Shown: positions 9,272 to 17,707, numbered from the stretch's first letter. The stretch: DNA of 64,000 nucleotides from Owenweeksia sp965229445 (GCA_965229445.1 OZ245876.1:1612001-1676000), one strand, 5' to 3'. The notes: a model not told the origin generated them from the letters alone. Made by a program: numbers and translations.

Positions 9272-10085
9272 ACTGTTACGTATAGAGTACTACAAAAGTT
9301 GGCCTAGTCGCTATTTTAAGGCAATGGGAGGCATGTGGCTATTTGCCTTTCTAAGTTTACCGGTAGCGTTTAAGCTTTTGCTGATGTTTCTGGATTCACA
9401 AGACTTCTCCCTGGATCAGTTTCCTGGTTTGGAAGCAACAGATTTGCCAATTTTTGACTTTGTAGACATATGGCAAAACCTGACCTATGCCTATAAATGC
9501 ATTAGTATTTTTCTGGGCATCTTGATCGTGATTAATATCACCAATGAGCTTGATTATAAGACCTTTAGGCAAAATATTATTGACGGTATGAGCAAGAGTC
9601 AATTTCTAGGTTCCAAAATGCTCCTAATCGGTGTCTTAGCTACTGCTGCCAGTATTCTGGTAATGATTGCCGGTTTTATTATTGGGTACTTGTTTTCACC
9701 GGTTACTGATTGGGATGCAGTTACCAGGCATATTAATTTCCTGGGGGCCTACTGGCTGCATATTGTTCTGTTCCTGAGCTTTTGTATGCTGCTGTCCTTA
9801 CTCTTAAAGCGTGCGGGAATTGTGATCGCAATTATCCTTTTCTGGATGTTAATTGTGGAGCCTATTGGTGCGAATGTCCTGACCTATGGATTTAAGCTGC
9901 CTTACCTTGCTGAATGGGCTCCATTTGAGGCCATCTGGAACCTGGTACCACGGCCCATAGAGAAGTATGGTTTGCGAGAAACCCGATTTTGGGTGAGTAA
10001 CAAAAGTGTACTTATTGCTCTCACTCATCTGGCCGTTTATCAAGCGAGTATTTGGTTGCTTCTAACTAAAAGAGACGTGAAATAA
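9264..10085 (+). CDS. ABC-2 type permease
   Basis: This 273-residue integral membrane protein has about six hydrophobic helices, at roughly residues 20-45, 85-105, 110-145, 165-190, 190-215 and 245-265. A conserved-looking segment ITNELDYKTFRQNIIDGMSK between helices 2 and 3 matches the ABC-2 permease pattern in which a cytosolic arm precedes the next helix. It overlaps the ATPase gene by 8 nt and is its partner in the exporter. No other substrate clue is present. Confidence 0.85.
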   Translation: MLRLLRIEYYKSWPSRYFKAMGGMWLFAFLSLPVAFKLLLMFLDSQDFSLDQFPGLEATDLPIFDFVDIWQNLTYAYKCISIFLGILIVINITNELDYKTFRQNIIDGMSKSQFLGSKMLLIGVLATAASILVMIAGFIIGYLFSPVTDWDAVTRHINFLGAYWLHIVLFLSFCMLLSLLLKRAGIVIAIILFWMLIVEPIGANVLTYGFKLPYLAEWAPFEAIWNLVPRPIEKYGLRETRFWVSNKSVLIALTHLAVYQASIWLLLTKRDVK

Positions 10086-10250
10086 TGGCTTTTTAGCTTA
10101 GAATATCATCTCGGAATTCCAGATACCTATGACTTAAGCTTGAAAATGAAATCCCTGCATGCCCTATTTACGCCCCGGTATGCTAAAATTTGCTAATACC
10201 ACAAGTTTTCACTTGGTTATGACCTTTGGTTAATAACATGCAAAGGGCTT

Positions 10251-10628
10251 ATGTCAAGAAAGTACATTATAGCACAAGTAATTCGTTGGATAGCCAGGTT
10301 AGTGGGAGGATTTATCCTGGCATTTTTGCTTTATTTTCTTTTGGCGCACCTATTAGGGAATGATGAATCCGGAAATGACTTTCAAAGTACTCAGGAAATC
10401 ATCATGTTTATCTTTTACCCAGTGAGCACACTCTTAGGTTGGAGCCTGGCCTATAAATGGGAGGGTCTGGGAGGACTGATCACCAATTTGGGAATAATTG
10501 GGTTGATCATCACCAGTCCAGACTTGCTCAACACTTTCCAATTCTTGATTCCTGTGGTACCAGGATCACTCTATGTTATTTATTGGTTGTTGCAGAAATC
10601 TAAAGCCCATCAGCATTCTATGAAATAG
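10251..10628 (+). CDS. Small multi-pass membrane protein of unknown function
   Basis: The 125-residue hydrophobic protein has four likely membrane helices, at about residues 13-32, 45-65, 70-90 and 95-117, a basic N-terminus (MSRKYIIAQVIRW) and a polar C-tail ending in QHSMK. I do not recognise the family. It stands alone, with 165 nt on its left that show no other gene. The following 100 nt to the convergent dodecin gene contain a weak hairpin. Confidence 0.55.
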   Translation: MSRKYIIAQVIRWIARLVGGFILAFLLYFLLAHLLGNDESGNDFQSTQEIIMFIFYPVSTLLGWSLAYKWEGLGGLITNLGIIGLIITSPDLLNTFQFLIPVVPGSLYVIYWLLQKSKAHQHSMK

Positions 10629-10686
10629 GGGTATCACAGTGCTTTGAGAAAGAATTACTCTTCACGATACACCAGAATAATAAGTT

Positions 10687-10706
10687 CCCCTATGCCATTG
10701 TAGGGG
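10687..10706. terminator. Possible bidirectional hairpin between convergent genes
   Basis: A 6-bp stem (CCCCTA with TAGGGG) and 8-nt loop lie between the membrane-protein gene and the dodecin gene. There is no strong U-tract, so this is a weak terminator candidate. Confidence 0.35.
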
Positions 10707-10732
10707 CATAAAGAAACTCATTTTGAATTTGT

Positions 10733-10933
10733 TTATTTCACCTCAAAAGTTACTCTCAAATTCACCCGGAATTTTTTAATCTTGTCGTTATCTACAACTA
10801 CGCTTTGACTATGCACAAAGGCGCTTTTGATATCCTTCACGGATTGCGAAGCCTTTGAAATTGCGTTTTCTGTTGCGTCTTCCCAGCTTTTATCTGAATC
10901 TGCTAACACCTCGATAACTTTTAATACTGCCAT
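10733..10933 (-). CDS. Dodecin family flavin-binding protein
   Basis: The 66-residue protein has the dodecin layout: VLKVIEVLADSDKSWEDA at the N-terminus, an amphipathic helix AISKASQSVKDIKSAFV, and the C-terminal strand pair KKFRVNLRVTFEVK. Dodecins form dodecameric shells that bind flavins, and the conserved Trp seen here (SWEDA) stacks on the isoalloxazine ring. The role is flavin storage or buffering in the cytoplasm. It is a monocistronic gene on the minus strand. Confidence 0.88.
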   Translation of the reverse strand: MAVLKVIEVLADSDKSWEDATENAISKASQSVKDIKSAFVHSQSVVVDNDKIKKFRVNLRVTFEVK

Positions 10934-11216
10934 AATTCGTCGTTTTTAAATTTGTCAACAAGATAATTGAAATCATCGCAAATATGGTAGCTGTCTTCGA
11001 GTTCCCTTGCCTAATTGATCGATCTAAAAGTTGAAAGGGTCTTCTCGATGTAAGGATGCATGAAAAGATCAGCTTAGCAACTGTTATGCTTGCATAGCCT
11101 TAATTCCAGGAGCTTGTTTACCCGTAATGAGATAGGATGGTTTACTTTGTTAATGTCCTCGAATGTCCTTAACGCAACCTATTTTTGATCACAGACATCC
11201 TAATTAAAAGCTTGCC

Positions 11217-11687
11217 ATGAATATTAGAATAATTACGATAATCGGTTTGGTCTTTTGCTTAAGTACTGGATGTTCTAAGGATAAAAACTCCGAAACAGGG
11301 ACTCAGGATTATTTGGTTTTCGGTCACTTTTATGGAATGTGTGTTGGTGAAACCTGTGTAGAGACCTTTAAGTTGACGGATAACAGCTTATATGAAGATA
11401 CTATTGATGACTATACGGGGCAGAGTCTTTATTTTGTGAAGCTGGACCCGACTAAATTTAGTGAGGTTAAGGATCTGGTAAATTATATTCCTGAGGAGCT
11501 ACTAAATGAATCTAGATCAATTTTAGGCTGTCCTGATTGTGCAGACGGCGGAGGACTATACATAAAGTACGTTTCAAATGGCGTCATTAAAACTTGGAGA
11601 ATAGATCAGGTTAAACGCAATGTGCCTGCATACCTACATGGTTTTATGGACAAGGTAAATGAGAAGATAGCACTTATTAATAAGTAG
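11217..11687 (+). CDS. Putative lipoprotein of unknown function
   Basis: The 156-residue protein has a lipoprotein signal with lipidation Cys19 (VFCLSTGCSKDK). The mature part holds two cysteine pairs, GMCVGETC and LGCPDC, which could form disulfides in the periplasm or bind metal. Segments such as DYLVFGHFYG and GGGLYIKYVSNGVIKTWRID suggest a small beta-rich domain. I do not recognise the family. No operon partner is visible; the gaps on both sides exceed 170 nt. Confidence 0.6.
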   Translation: MNIRIITIIGLVFCLSTGCSKDKNSETGTQDYLVFGHFYGMCVGETCVETFKLTDNSLYEDTIDDYTGQSLYFVKLDPTKFSEVKDLVNYIPEELLNESRSILGCPDCADGGGLYIKYVSNGVIKTWRIDQVKRNVPAYLHGFMDKVNEKIALINK

Positions 11688-11864
11688 AATGGAGCAGGCA
11701 TGAAATGTTGGTGCCACCAGGCTTTTGATCTGATGGTGAATACTCCGAGATGTAGTACCCTCCGGGGTATTGCTTAGCTTTGCTTCCAAACTAAAATGTC
11801 TGCCAACGCTCGGTTTTGTTATTGAGTCCAGGCAGCTATTGGTGTAGGAACAGAGCCGAAAATC

Positions 11865-12509
11865 ATGGAAATTATTGAAGCGAAGCATCATCACAATCAA
11901 TTATATAAGTGGGTTCTTATCCTGGCTGTACTGACCATAGTTTACAACATAGCTGAAGGGTTTATTTCTATATATTTTGGGCTAAAAGACGATACGCTCA
12001 CGCTGTTCGGTTTTGGAGCGGATAGTTTAATTGAGACGATTTCTGCTGTTGGGGTCACTCAAATGGTTTTTCGTATCAAATGGAACCCGCGCTCCGACAG
12101 GAGTCAATTTGAAATTTCCGCCTTAAGAATTACCGGCTGGTGTTTTTATATACTTTCGGGAATTCTATGTGTTACAGCCCTAGTACAACTTATTGAAGGT
12201 AAGAGTCCTACTTCCACAATTGCAGGAGTAATTATCGCATGCATTTCAATCTTAGTGATGTGGGCATTAATCTGGGCCAAAATTTCATTGGGAAGGAAGC
12301 TAAATTCCGCGGCTATCATTGCCGATGCCAAGTGTAATCAAGTCTGTGTTTATATGTCATTAATCCTGCTCGCTGCAAGTGGATTGTGGTGGCTTTGGAA
12401 AATTCCATATGTAGATACTTTGGGTACTTTGGGCATTGTATACTTCTCCATAAAAGAAGGTCATGAAGCCTTTAACAAGGCACACGGCCTGGAATGTGAT
12501 GCTTGTTAA
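11865..12509 (+). CDS. Membrane protein related to the cation diffusion facilitator fold
   Basis: The 214-residue protein has five or six hydrophobic helices. Layout and sequence follow the CDF transmembrane domain: TM2 carries FGFGADSLIE, TM3 follows a Gln/Phe-rich loop, TM4 has the IIACISILVMWALIWAKI pattern, and TM5 reads ADAKCNQVCVYMS where zinc CDFs have a DxxHxxxD-type site. The His and one Asp are replaced by Lys, Asn and Cys, so metal selectivity should differ, or the site may use cysteine. The N-terminus has EAKHHHNQ and the C-terminus ends LECDAC, both possible metal ligands. No cytoplasmic CDF C-terminal domain is present. A heavy-metal role is an inference. Confidence 0.6.
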   Translation: MEIIEAKHHHNQLYKWVLILAVLTIVYNIAEGFISIYFGLKDDTLTLFGFGADSLIETISAVGVTQMVFRIKWNPRSDRSQFEISALRITGWCFYILSGILCVTALVQLIEGKSPTSTIAGVIIACISILVMWALIWAKISLGRKLNSAAIIADAKCNQVCVYMSLILLAASGLWWLWKIPYVDTLGTLGIVYFSIKEGHEAFNKAHGLECDAC

Positions 12510-12521
12510 TACAACTTAACT

Positions 12522-12554
12522 CAACCTTTGAGGTTTCTAAAACCTCAAAGGTTG
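12522..12554. terminator. 33-nt perfect palindrome, copy 1 (likely terminator)
   Basis: A 15-bp perfect stem (CAACCTTTGAGGTTT) with a 3-nt loop starts 12 nt after the stop of the CDF-like gene. The same 33 nt recur exactly at 12878-12910. Position right after a stop codon at both sites supports terminator function. Confidence 0.6.
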
Positions 12555-12877
12555 TATTGATGTTAATTGTTGTATCTTAATATAAGGTTATACTAACAGT
12601 TGGCATGTGCTACTTGCCTAACTACCTTAGGGTCAAGTTTGTTAGATGTGATTCTTGCTTGTTTTTGTCCTGTGCAATAAGCTTGGGAGTGCGCAATTAA
12701 TTGAATTGTTCTACTCTTGAGCCAGGTGTGCTTTGCTATTCTATCCCAACTTTTATTAGCAAGAGTATCAAGAAATTTCTTCTGAGAGAGCTTAATTCTG
12801 AATTTTAATGTTCTGTTATTCAGTCGAATACCAATTATTCAGACAATTTCATCATGTAAAATTATACACTTCTAGAA
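12555..12877. other. Intergenic stretch between the two palindromes, with a start-less open frame
   Basis: No recognised gene is present. On the minus strand a frame is open from about 12845 down to a stop at 12593-12595. It would encode about 76 residues from a CTG at 12823, rich in Lys, Arg and Gln, but has no ATG, GTG or TTG start. It may be a decayed small gene or chance. Confidence 0.3.
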
Positions 12878-12910
12878 CAACCTTTGAGGTTTCTAAAACC
12901 TCAAAGGTTG
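12878..12910. terminator. 33-nt perfect palindrome, copy 2 (likely terminator of the UbiA gene)
   Basis: Identical over 33 nt to copy 1 at 12522. It lies 14 nt beyond the stop codon of the minus-strand UbiA-family gene, so it is placed to end that transcript. Confidence 0.6.
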
Positions 12911-12923
12911 TTCTAGGTAGAGC

Positions 12924-13823
12924 CTATACTTCAACCAGGTTCCCCGTTAGTACTAGCCAAATCATGGAGCAAATCGCCATTAAATTCATCCCTATTCCAA
13001 ATAGCTTCATTTGCTTTAAACTGTATGGTTTTGATTTAAAAATCAGGAAAATATCCAATACCAGCCAAATGGAAAACAGTCCGAGAAACCCGGCGAGGAA
13101 TATCTCCTGAAACCAGTGGAGTAGGAGGTATGTTTCGAGCAACAACAGGCCAAGCATGAGTAGTTTTGAATTCCTTCGACCAATGAGCGTGGCGGTAGTT
13201 CTTTTTCCCGACCTAAGGTCTGGTTCAATATCCATAATCTCTCCGGCTATATGTGCCTGAAACGCAAAGAGGCACAGATATACCAAAGTTTGCCAGGGTA
13301 GCATACTCAAATCATTAAGGACAATGCTGAACAACACAACAAACACATAGCCAACCTGGATAAGTATTTCGAATGGGGGACGTTCCTTAAGCCTTATTGG
13401 CTGGAAATTGTAGATGATATTTATGCCAATCATAAATGCCAGCAATAATATCATGAGCCATCCCGAATAGAAAGAAAAGAACACCAAAAACGGCAACTGT
13501 ACGATAATTATTCGTTTGGGTACCAAACTCAGGTATTTAGCCGAAGCCTTTGCTCCAAAGAGAAAATTACCCTTTCGAGGATTGATCTGATCCGATGCAA
13601 CATCATTGCAATCATTGAGCCCGTAAACCAGAAAATTCAAGGGAAAGCTGACAAATACCAATCCTATCCAAAATATTGGATTTTCCCAAAAGCTGTCTTC
13701 AATTTTAAAAGGGACGAGGTATATCCAAATAGTTGGAAACCATAAACCCGGACGGGAAATTTTCAGGTCTTTGAGGAGTGAATTGGCGATAGAGCAAAAG
13801 TTTGGATCAAAGATATAAGGCAA
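12924..13823 (-). CDS. UbiA-family prenyltransferase
   Basis: The 299-residue integral membrane protein has about eight or nine helices and the two Asp-rich motifs of the family: NDCNDVASD near residue 70 (NDxxDxxxD) and DIEPDLRSGKRTTA near residue 200. These bind the Mg-prenyl diphosphate. The family transfers prenyl groups to aromatic acceptors in quinone, haem or carotenoid-related pathways. The acceptor is not evident and no pathway genes are adjacent. The start is TTG at 13823; an in-frame stop lies two codons upstream, so no longer N-terminus is possible. Confidence 0.85.
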   Translation of the reverse strand: MPYIFDPNFCSIANSLLKDLKISRPGLWFPTIWIYLVPFKIEDSFWENPIFWIGLVFVSFPLNFLVYGLNDCNDVASDQINPRKGNFLFGAKASAKYLSLVPKRIIIVQLPFLVFFSFYSGWLMILLLAFMIGINIIYNFQPIRLKERPPFEILIQVGYVFVVLFSIVLNDLSMLPWQTLVYLCLFAFQAHIAGEIMDIEPDLRSGKRTTATLIGRRNSKLLMLGLLLLETYLLLHWFQEIFLAGFLGLFSIWLVLDIFLIFKSKPYSLKQMKLFGIGMNLMAICSMIWLVLTGNLVEV

Positions 13824-13960
13824 ATGTCAGCACCTGCATTTGTGAACGGGTTTTTAATACATCCTATCCTGCTTGTCATCCCGAGTAAAAATATCAAACA
13901 CACCTGGATTTGACCTCAAAAGTTTACCAGTGTGTCATCTTAAAATGCTTTATTTGAAAG

Positions 13961-16177
13961 ATGAGTTTAACCCGGGGTAAGCTTCCACCGGAGGCTGGTA
14001 TCGCAAATTCAGAGAAAGGAAAGGGCTTTGGCACTTTTGCAGGGGTTTTCACCCCGTCTATCCTCACTATCCTGGGAGTAATCATGTATTTGCGTTTCGG
14101 TTGGGTTGTGGGCAATGTCGGTTTGCTGGGAACCTTTTTAATAGTTACACTGGCTACCTCTATCACATTTCTTACCGGACTATCAATCGCATCCATTGCA
14201 ACCGATCAGAAAGTACGCACCGGTGGAGCATACTACATGATCAGTAGATCCTTAGGCATAGAAACCGGAGGAGCCGTGGGAATTCCTCTTTACCTTGCCC
14301 AGGCACTTTCTGTGGCACTTTACACCATTGGTTTTGCGGAAAGCTTTGCCAAGGTCTTTCCTCAATTCAGCGAAAGGATAGTGGGCTTGGCGGTTACGGT
14401 AGTGGTTGGTTTATTAGCCATTCTATCAGCAAAAATTGCCATTCGAAGCCAGTTTTTTATAATGGCTGCCATTGTTATTTCCTTGCTCAGCCTAATTTTT
14501 GGAAAGCCTATAGGAGGAGGTCATGATATATGGGCTGCGGTTTCAGATGACTCGGAACCTTTCTGGGAGGTATTTGCGGTATTTTTTCCTGCTGTAACCG
14601 GCATTATGGCGGGGGTAAATATGAGCGGAGATTTGAAGAATTCTGCACGCTCTATTCCCAGGGGTACTTTCTGGGCCATCGGTGTGGGTTATCTAATTTA
14701 CATGTTGCTTCCGCTGATACTTGCCAGTCGAGTGGACGCCCAAGCCCTGATGGACGATCCACTAATAATGCGTAGAATCTCATTTTGGGGTGATGCCATT
14801 CTACTGGGTGTGTGGGGTGCCACCTTGTCTAGTGCCATTGGCAGCATTTTAGGTGCCCCCAGGGTATTACAGGCCCTGGCAAGAGACCAGGTTCTTCCGC
14901 GTAGTTTAAGATGGTTAGGCAAGGGTACTGACAAAGATGACAGCCCACGTATTGGCACTATTATCACCCTTATTCTGGCCCTGGTTGCGGTGTTTTTTGG
15001 AAATCTGAATATGATTGCCCCCATTCTGACTATGTTCTTTCTGACCACTTATGGAGTGCTCAATATTTCGGCTGGCTTAGAGCGATTTCTAGGCAGTCCG
15101 TCATTTCGACCCACGTTCAAAGTTCACTGGATATTTTCTTTATTAGGGGCACTTGGTTGCTTCTGGGTAATGCTGTTGATCAATGCCGTGGCTACTATGG
15201 CCGCAACGGTCTTTATTATCATGGTGTTTTCGTGGTTGCAACGAAGAGAGTTGCGTACCGCCTGGGGAGATGTGCGCCAGGGAATCTGGATGACCATTGT
15301 GAGGACCGGACTGATGCATATTAAGAGGGTAGATGACCCTAAGAATTGGCGCCCGCACATTCTCGTACTATCCGGTGCCCCAACCAGTAGATGGTACCTC
15401 ATTGAACTGGCGAATGATTTCACCCAGAATCGAGCGCTGATGACAGTTTGTACCACGCTTACCACTCCCGGGGTGCCCGTAGAAAGGCAGAGTGCAATGG
15501 AGCAACAGATTAGGGAGTATATGTTGCAGCGCGGAGTGAATAGCCTGGTGCGGGTATTTTTTTACAAGGATCCTTTTGAAGGGGGGAAGCGGTTGGTTGA
15601 TACTTATGGTCTTGGTGAGATGGTGCCCAATACCATAATGCTGGGAGCAACCGAGAATCTCCATAATGAGAAAGCCTATTGCGACATGATTCGTCACTTC
15701 TATCGCTCCAAAAGAAATGTCGTGATCGTCCGGGAAAATCTGGAAAAATGCTTTGGCCAGCGGCAAAGAATCGACATTTGGTGGGGCGGATTAAAAGTGA
15801 ATGGAGGTTTGATGATCGTGTTGGCCTATCTTCTTCAGCGAAGCATTCTATGGCGCAATGCGGAAATTAACCTCAAGATGCTCACCCGCACCGGAAATGC
15901 TGCCGAAGGGGCATTGGAGAATCTACAACAAATCATTCGTTCTATGCGGATAGATGTCAACTTGGAAGTGATAACCAGTGAGCGACAGAGCTTCATTGAA
16001 GTGTTGCATCAAAGTTCGTCTAAGGCAGATCTGATTTTTCTGGGTATGGCTGCTCCTACAGATGATTTTGATTTTCAATCCTATTATCGCGAAACACAAC
16101 AAAAAACACAGGGACTGCCCACCACAGTGTTTGTACTGGCCGCTCAGGAAACTGCCTTTGAAGAGGTGTTGTCCTAA
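13961..16177 (+). CDS. SLC12-type (Na-K-Cl cotransporter family) amino acid/cation permease
   Basis: The 738-residue protein belongs to the APC superfamily, SLC12-like branch. The N-terminal motif GTFAGVFTPSILTILGVIMYLRFGWVVG is the family's TM1 signature, followed by RTGGAYYMISRSLG and about 12 helices up to residue 440. A soluble C-terminal region of about 300 residues resembles the cytoplasmic domain of cation-chloride cotransporters, ending in a segment with ADLIFLGMAAP. It probably couples chloride with potassium and/or sodium movement in osmotic or ion homeostasis. ATG at 13961 fits the usual cytosolic N-terminus. It is monocistronic. Confidence 0.85.
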   Translation: MSLTRGKLPPEAGIANSEKGKGFGTFAGVFTPSILTILGVIMYLRFGWVVGNVGLLGTFLIVTLATSITFLTGLSIASIATDQKVRTGGAYYMISRSLGIETGGAVGIPLYLAQALSVALYTIGFAESFAKVFPQFSERIVGLAVTVVVGLLAILSAKIAIRSQFFIMAAIVISLLSLIFGKPIGGGHDIWAAVSDDSEPFWEVFAVFFPAVTGIMAGVNMSGDLKNSARSIPRGTFWAIGVGYLIYMLLPLILASRVDAQALMDDPLIMRRISFWGDAILLGVWGATLSSAIGSILGAPRVLQALARDQVLPRSLRWLGKGTDKDDSPRIGTIITLILALVAVFFGNLNMIAPILTMFFLTTYGVLNISAGLERFLGSPSFRPTFKVHWIFSLLGALGCFWVMLLINAVATMAATVFIIMVFSWLQRRELRTAWGDVRQGIWMTIVRTGLMHIKRVDDPKNWRPHILVLSGAPTSRWYLIELANDFTQNRALMTVCTTLTTPGVPVERQSAMEQQIREYMLQRGVNSLVRVFFYKDPFEGGKRLVDTYGLGEMVPNTIMLGATENLHNEKAYCDMIRHFYRSKRNVVIVRENLEKCFGQRQRIDIWWGGLKVNGGLMIVLAYLLQRSILWRNAEINLKMLTRTGNAAEGALENLQQIIRSMRIDVNLEVITSERQSFIEVLHQSSSKADLIFLGMAAPTDDFDFQSYYRETQQKTQGLPTTVFVLAAQETAFEEVLS

Positions 16178-16338
16178 TTTCTGGTTTTTGAATGTGGCGA
16201 GCAATCCCCTTCTTATAACTTGTGCGAGTGGCGATATTAATGGAGTTGTACCGCATGCCTAGTCGTGTCCTTAGCTCGTTATTCCGGACAAGCTGCACCA
16301 GCTGTTTAATGGCAACAACAAGATCGTTAGAAATTAAA

Positions 16339-16372
16339 AAACCCTCACTAATCCATTGATCAGCAAGGGTTT
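16339..16372 (-). terminator. Terminator downstream of tRNA-Leu
   Basis: A stem of AAACCCT with AGGGTTT encloses a 20-nt loop. On the minus strand it is followed by a T-rich run, and it begins 15 nt past the tRNA 3' end. Confidence 0.55.
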
Positions 16373-16386
16373 GTTCGATAATTGAG

Positions 16387-16470
16387 TGCCCAGGACAGGA
16401 GTTGAACCTGCACGACCGTAAGGTCACTACCCCCTCAAGGTAGCGTGTCTACCAATTCCACCACCTGGGC
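16387..16470 (-). tRNA. tRNA-Leu (anticodon GAG)
   Basis: The 84-nt type II tRNA reads on the minus strand. The acceptor stem is GCCCAGG paired with CCTGGGC. The D arm follows as GGAATTGGTAGAC, then anticodon stem CTACC / GGTAG with loop TTGAGGG, giving anticodon GAG. A variable arm (GACCTTACGGTC) and the T arm with TTCAACT complete it. CCA is not encoded. Two truncated copies of its first 24 nt lie just upstream (16568-16591 and 16689-16712). Confidence 0.95.
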
Positions 16471-16712
16471 ATATGCCGCGCCTTTGGCGTGGCGAGTTAA
16501 AAGTTAAAAACTAATAACTAAAAGTCAATATTCAATCTAGTCCCGCGTGCCTGCCTGCCGTAGGTAGGTCTACCAATTCCACCACCTGGGCATATGCCGC
16601 GCCTTTGGCGTGGCGAGTTAAAAGTTAAAAACTAATAACTAAAAGTCAATATTCAATCTAGTCCCGCGTGCCTGCCTACCGTAGGTAGGTCTACCAATTC
16701 CACCACCTGGGC
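16471..16712. repeat. Two tandem 121-bp repeats, each ending in the first 24 nt of tRNA-Leu
   Basis: Units 16471-16591 and 16592-16712 are identical except for one base (G at 16557, A at 16678). On the minus strand each begins with the 24-nt 5' end of the adjacent tRNA-Leu and then leader sequence. The leader contains a GC hairpin just before the tRNA start and an AT-rich stretch built from TTAAAAGTTAAAAACTAA. The intact tRNA is the downstream-most member of the series. A further 10-nt match (CCACCTGGGC) lies at 16764-16773. Confidence 0.9.
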
Positions 16713-16937
16713 TAACTTTCCCAATTCAGCCCCGGTGGGGGAATTTATCCCGCTTATACGGGACCACCTGGGCTTGAGCTACGCGAGTGCGTGGCAAACT
16801 AATAACTAAAGCTGAAGAACTAAGTGTTAAGCAAGTGAGATATTGAATCAAATCATAGCTGTGCTTAGGATGGCCAAATTCACCATTTGACTGATTCACC
16901 AATCAACTAAACAAGCTCTCACTCAATTAACCAAAAA
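16713..16937. other. Non-coding stretch upstream of the tRNA-Leu repeats
   Basis: No gene is visible. It contains a short hairpin (CCCG, loop CTTATA, CGGG) at about 16749-16762, a 10-nt relic of the tRNA 5' end at 16764-16773, and AT-rich sequence up to the tRNA-Lys terminator. Confidence 0.5.
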
Positions 16938-16955
16938 TAGCTCCTTGCGGAGCTA
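16938..16955 (-). terminator. Terminator downstream of tRNA-Lys
   Basis: A 7-bp perfect stem (TAGCTCC with GGAGCTA) with a 4-nt loop is followed on the minus strand by TTTTTGG. It starts 9 nt past the tRNA 3' end and separates tRNA-Lys from tRNA-Leu transcription. Confidence 0.75.
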
Positions 16956-16963
16956 CTTTCTTG

Positions 16964-17036
16964 TGATTCAGCAGGGGCTCGAACCCTGGACCCTCTCCTT
17001 AAAAGGGAGATGCTCTACCAACTGAGCTACTGAATC
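16964..17036 (-). tRNA. tRNA-Lys (anticodon TTT)
   Basis: The 73-nt tRNA reads on the minus strand. The acceptor stem is GATTCAG paired with CTGAATC. The D arm contains AGCTCAGTTGGTAGAGC, the anticodon stem is TCTCC / GGAGA with loop CTTTTAA (anticodon TTT), and the T arm has GGTTCGAGCC. CCA is not encoded. A promoter-like pair of boxes lies upstream at 17072-17103. Confidence 0.96.
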
Positions 17037-17071
17037 TGACTTAACAATTAAACCTCTCTGTTAAGGGGCTG

Positions 17072-17103
17072 CAAATATAAGATGATACCTCCAATACGGC
17101 CAA
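17072..17103 (-). promoter_or_regulatory. Bacteroidota-type promoter for tRNA-Lys
   Basis: On the minus strand a TTTG element (17101-17104) is followed after 21 nt by TATATTTG (17072-17079), matching the TTTG / TAnnTTTG pattern of the primary sigma factor in Bacteroidota. It lies about 35 nt upstream of the tRNA 5' end. Confidence 0.6.
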
Positions 17104-17197
17104 AGCATTTTGTAAAAAAACTTAAGTCCTTCCCAATCCTTTTGATTTAAGACAGTTTGTAAATTCCAGTTACCTTCGAATTATCAATCTCAACTAC

Positions 17198-17707
17198 ATG
17201 AAAATTACTCTTATAGGCTATATGGGTGCCGGTAAATCGGCCCTGGGCCAACAGTTAGCTGAAGAATTGAATTTGCCCTGGCTGGATTTAGATACTAGTA
17301 TTGAACGGGCATCGGGTTACAGCATAACGGAAACAATTTTAGACAAGGGCGAGCTATTCTTTAGGAAATTAGAGCGTGAGCAGCTCCTGGAGACTTTAAT
17401 AAAACCTGAATTTGTATTGAGTACCGGTGGCGGCACTCCTTGCTATTACGACAATATTGATCTGATGAACAAACATTCGGTGACTGTCTATTTATCTTAT
17501 TCCGTAATGGAGCTCTATGAACGACTGGATGGACATCAGGCAGATAGACCACTAATTGCTCATCTCGAAGGTGATTCCTTGCGAGACTATATCGGGAAAC
17601 ACCTTTTTGAAAGAGAAGCATTTTATGAGAAAGCAACATTTACGGTGAAAGCAGGAAACAAAACCAGAGTGGAAATTGTAAATGAAATAAGAGAATTGGT
17701 ATCATGA
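17198..17707 (+). CDS. aroK: Shikimate kinase
   Basis: The 169-residue P-loop kinase has Walker A GYMGAGKSALG at residues 7-17, the shikimate-binding DLDTSIERASGYSI segment, the LSTGGGTPCY shikimate-binding motif near residue 75, and a lid with ADRPLI. It phosphorylates shikimate at the 3-hydroxyl in the aromatic amino acid pathway. Length is normal. The stop codon overlaps the start of the nitroreductase gene by 4 nt (ATGA), so the two are translationally coupled, although no functional link is known. Confidence 0.93.
   Translation: MKITLIGYMGAGKSALGQQLAEELNLPWLDLDTSIERASGYSITETILDKGELFFRKLEREQLLETLIKPEFVLSTGGGTPCYYDNIDLMNKHSVTVYLSYSVMELYERLDGHQADRPLIAHLEGDSLRDYIGKHLFEREAFYEKATFTVKAGNKTRVEIVNEIRELVS

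Noticed and set aside
12808..13110. 100-codon plus-strand open frame near the UbiA gene
   Set aside because: It runs through the palindrome at 12878-12910 and then antisense to the UbiA-family gene.
15124..15766. Antisense open frames of about 113-132 codons in the SLC12-type transporter gene
   Set aside because: They overlap the transporter frame completely and have no signal, domain or neighbour support.
16471..16712. Tandem repeats that might be a CRISPR array
   Set aside because: There are only two units of 121 bp with no spacers, and each contains part of a tRNA. No cas genes are in the window.
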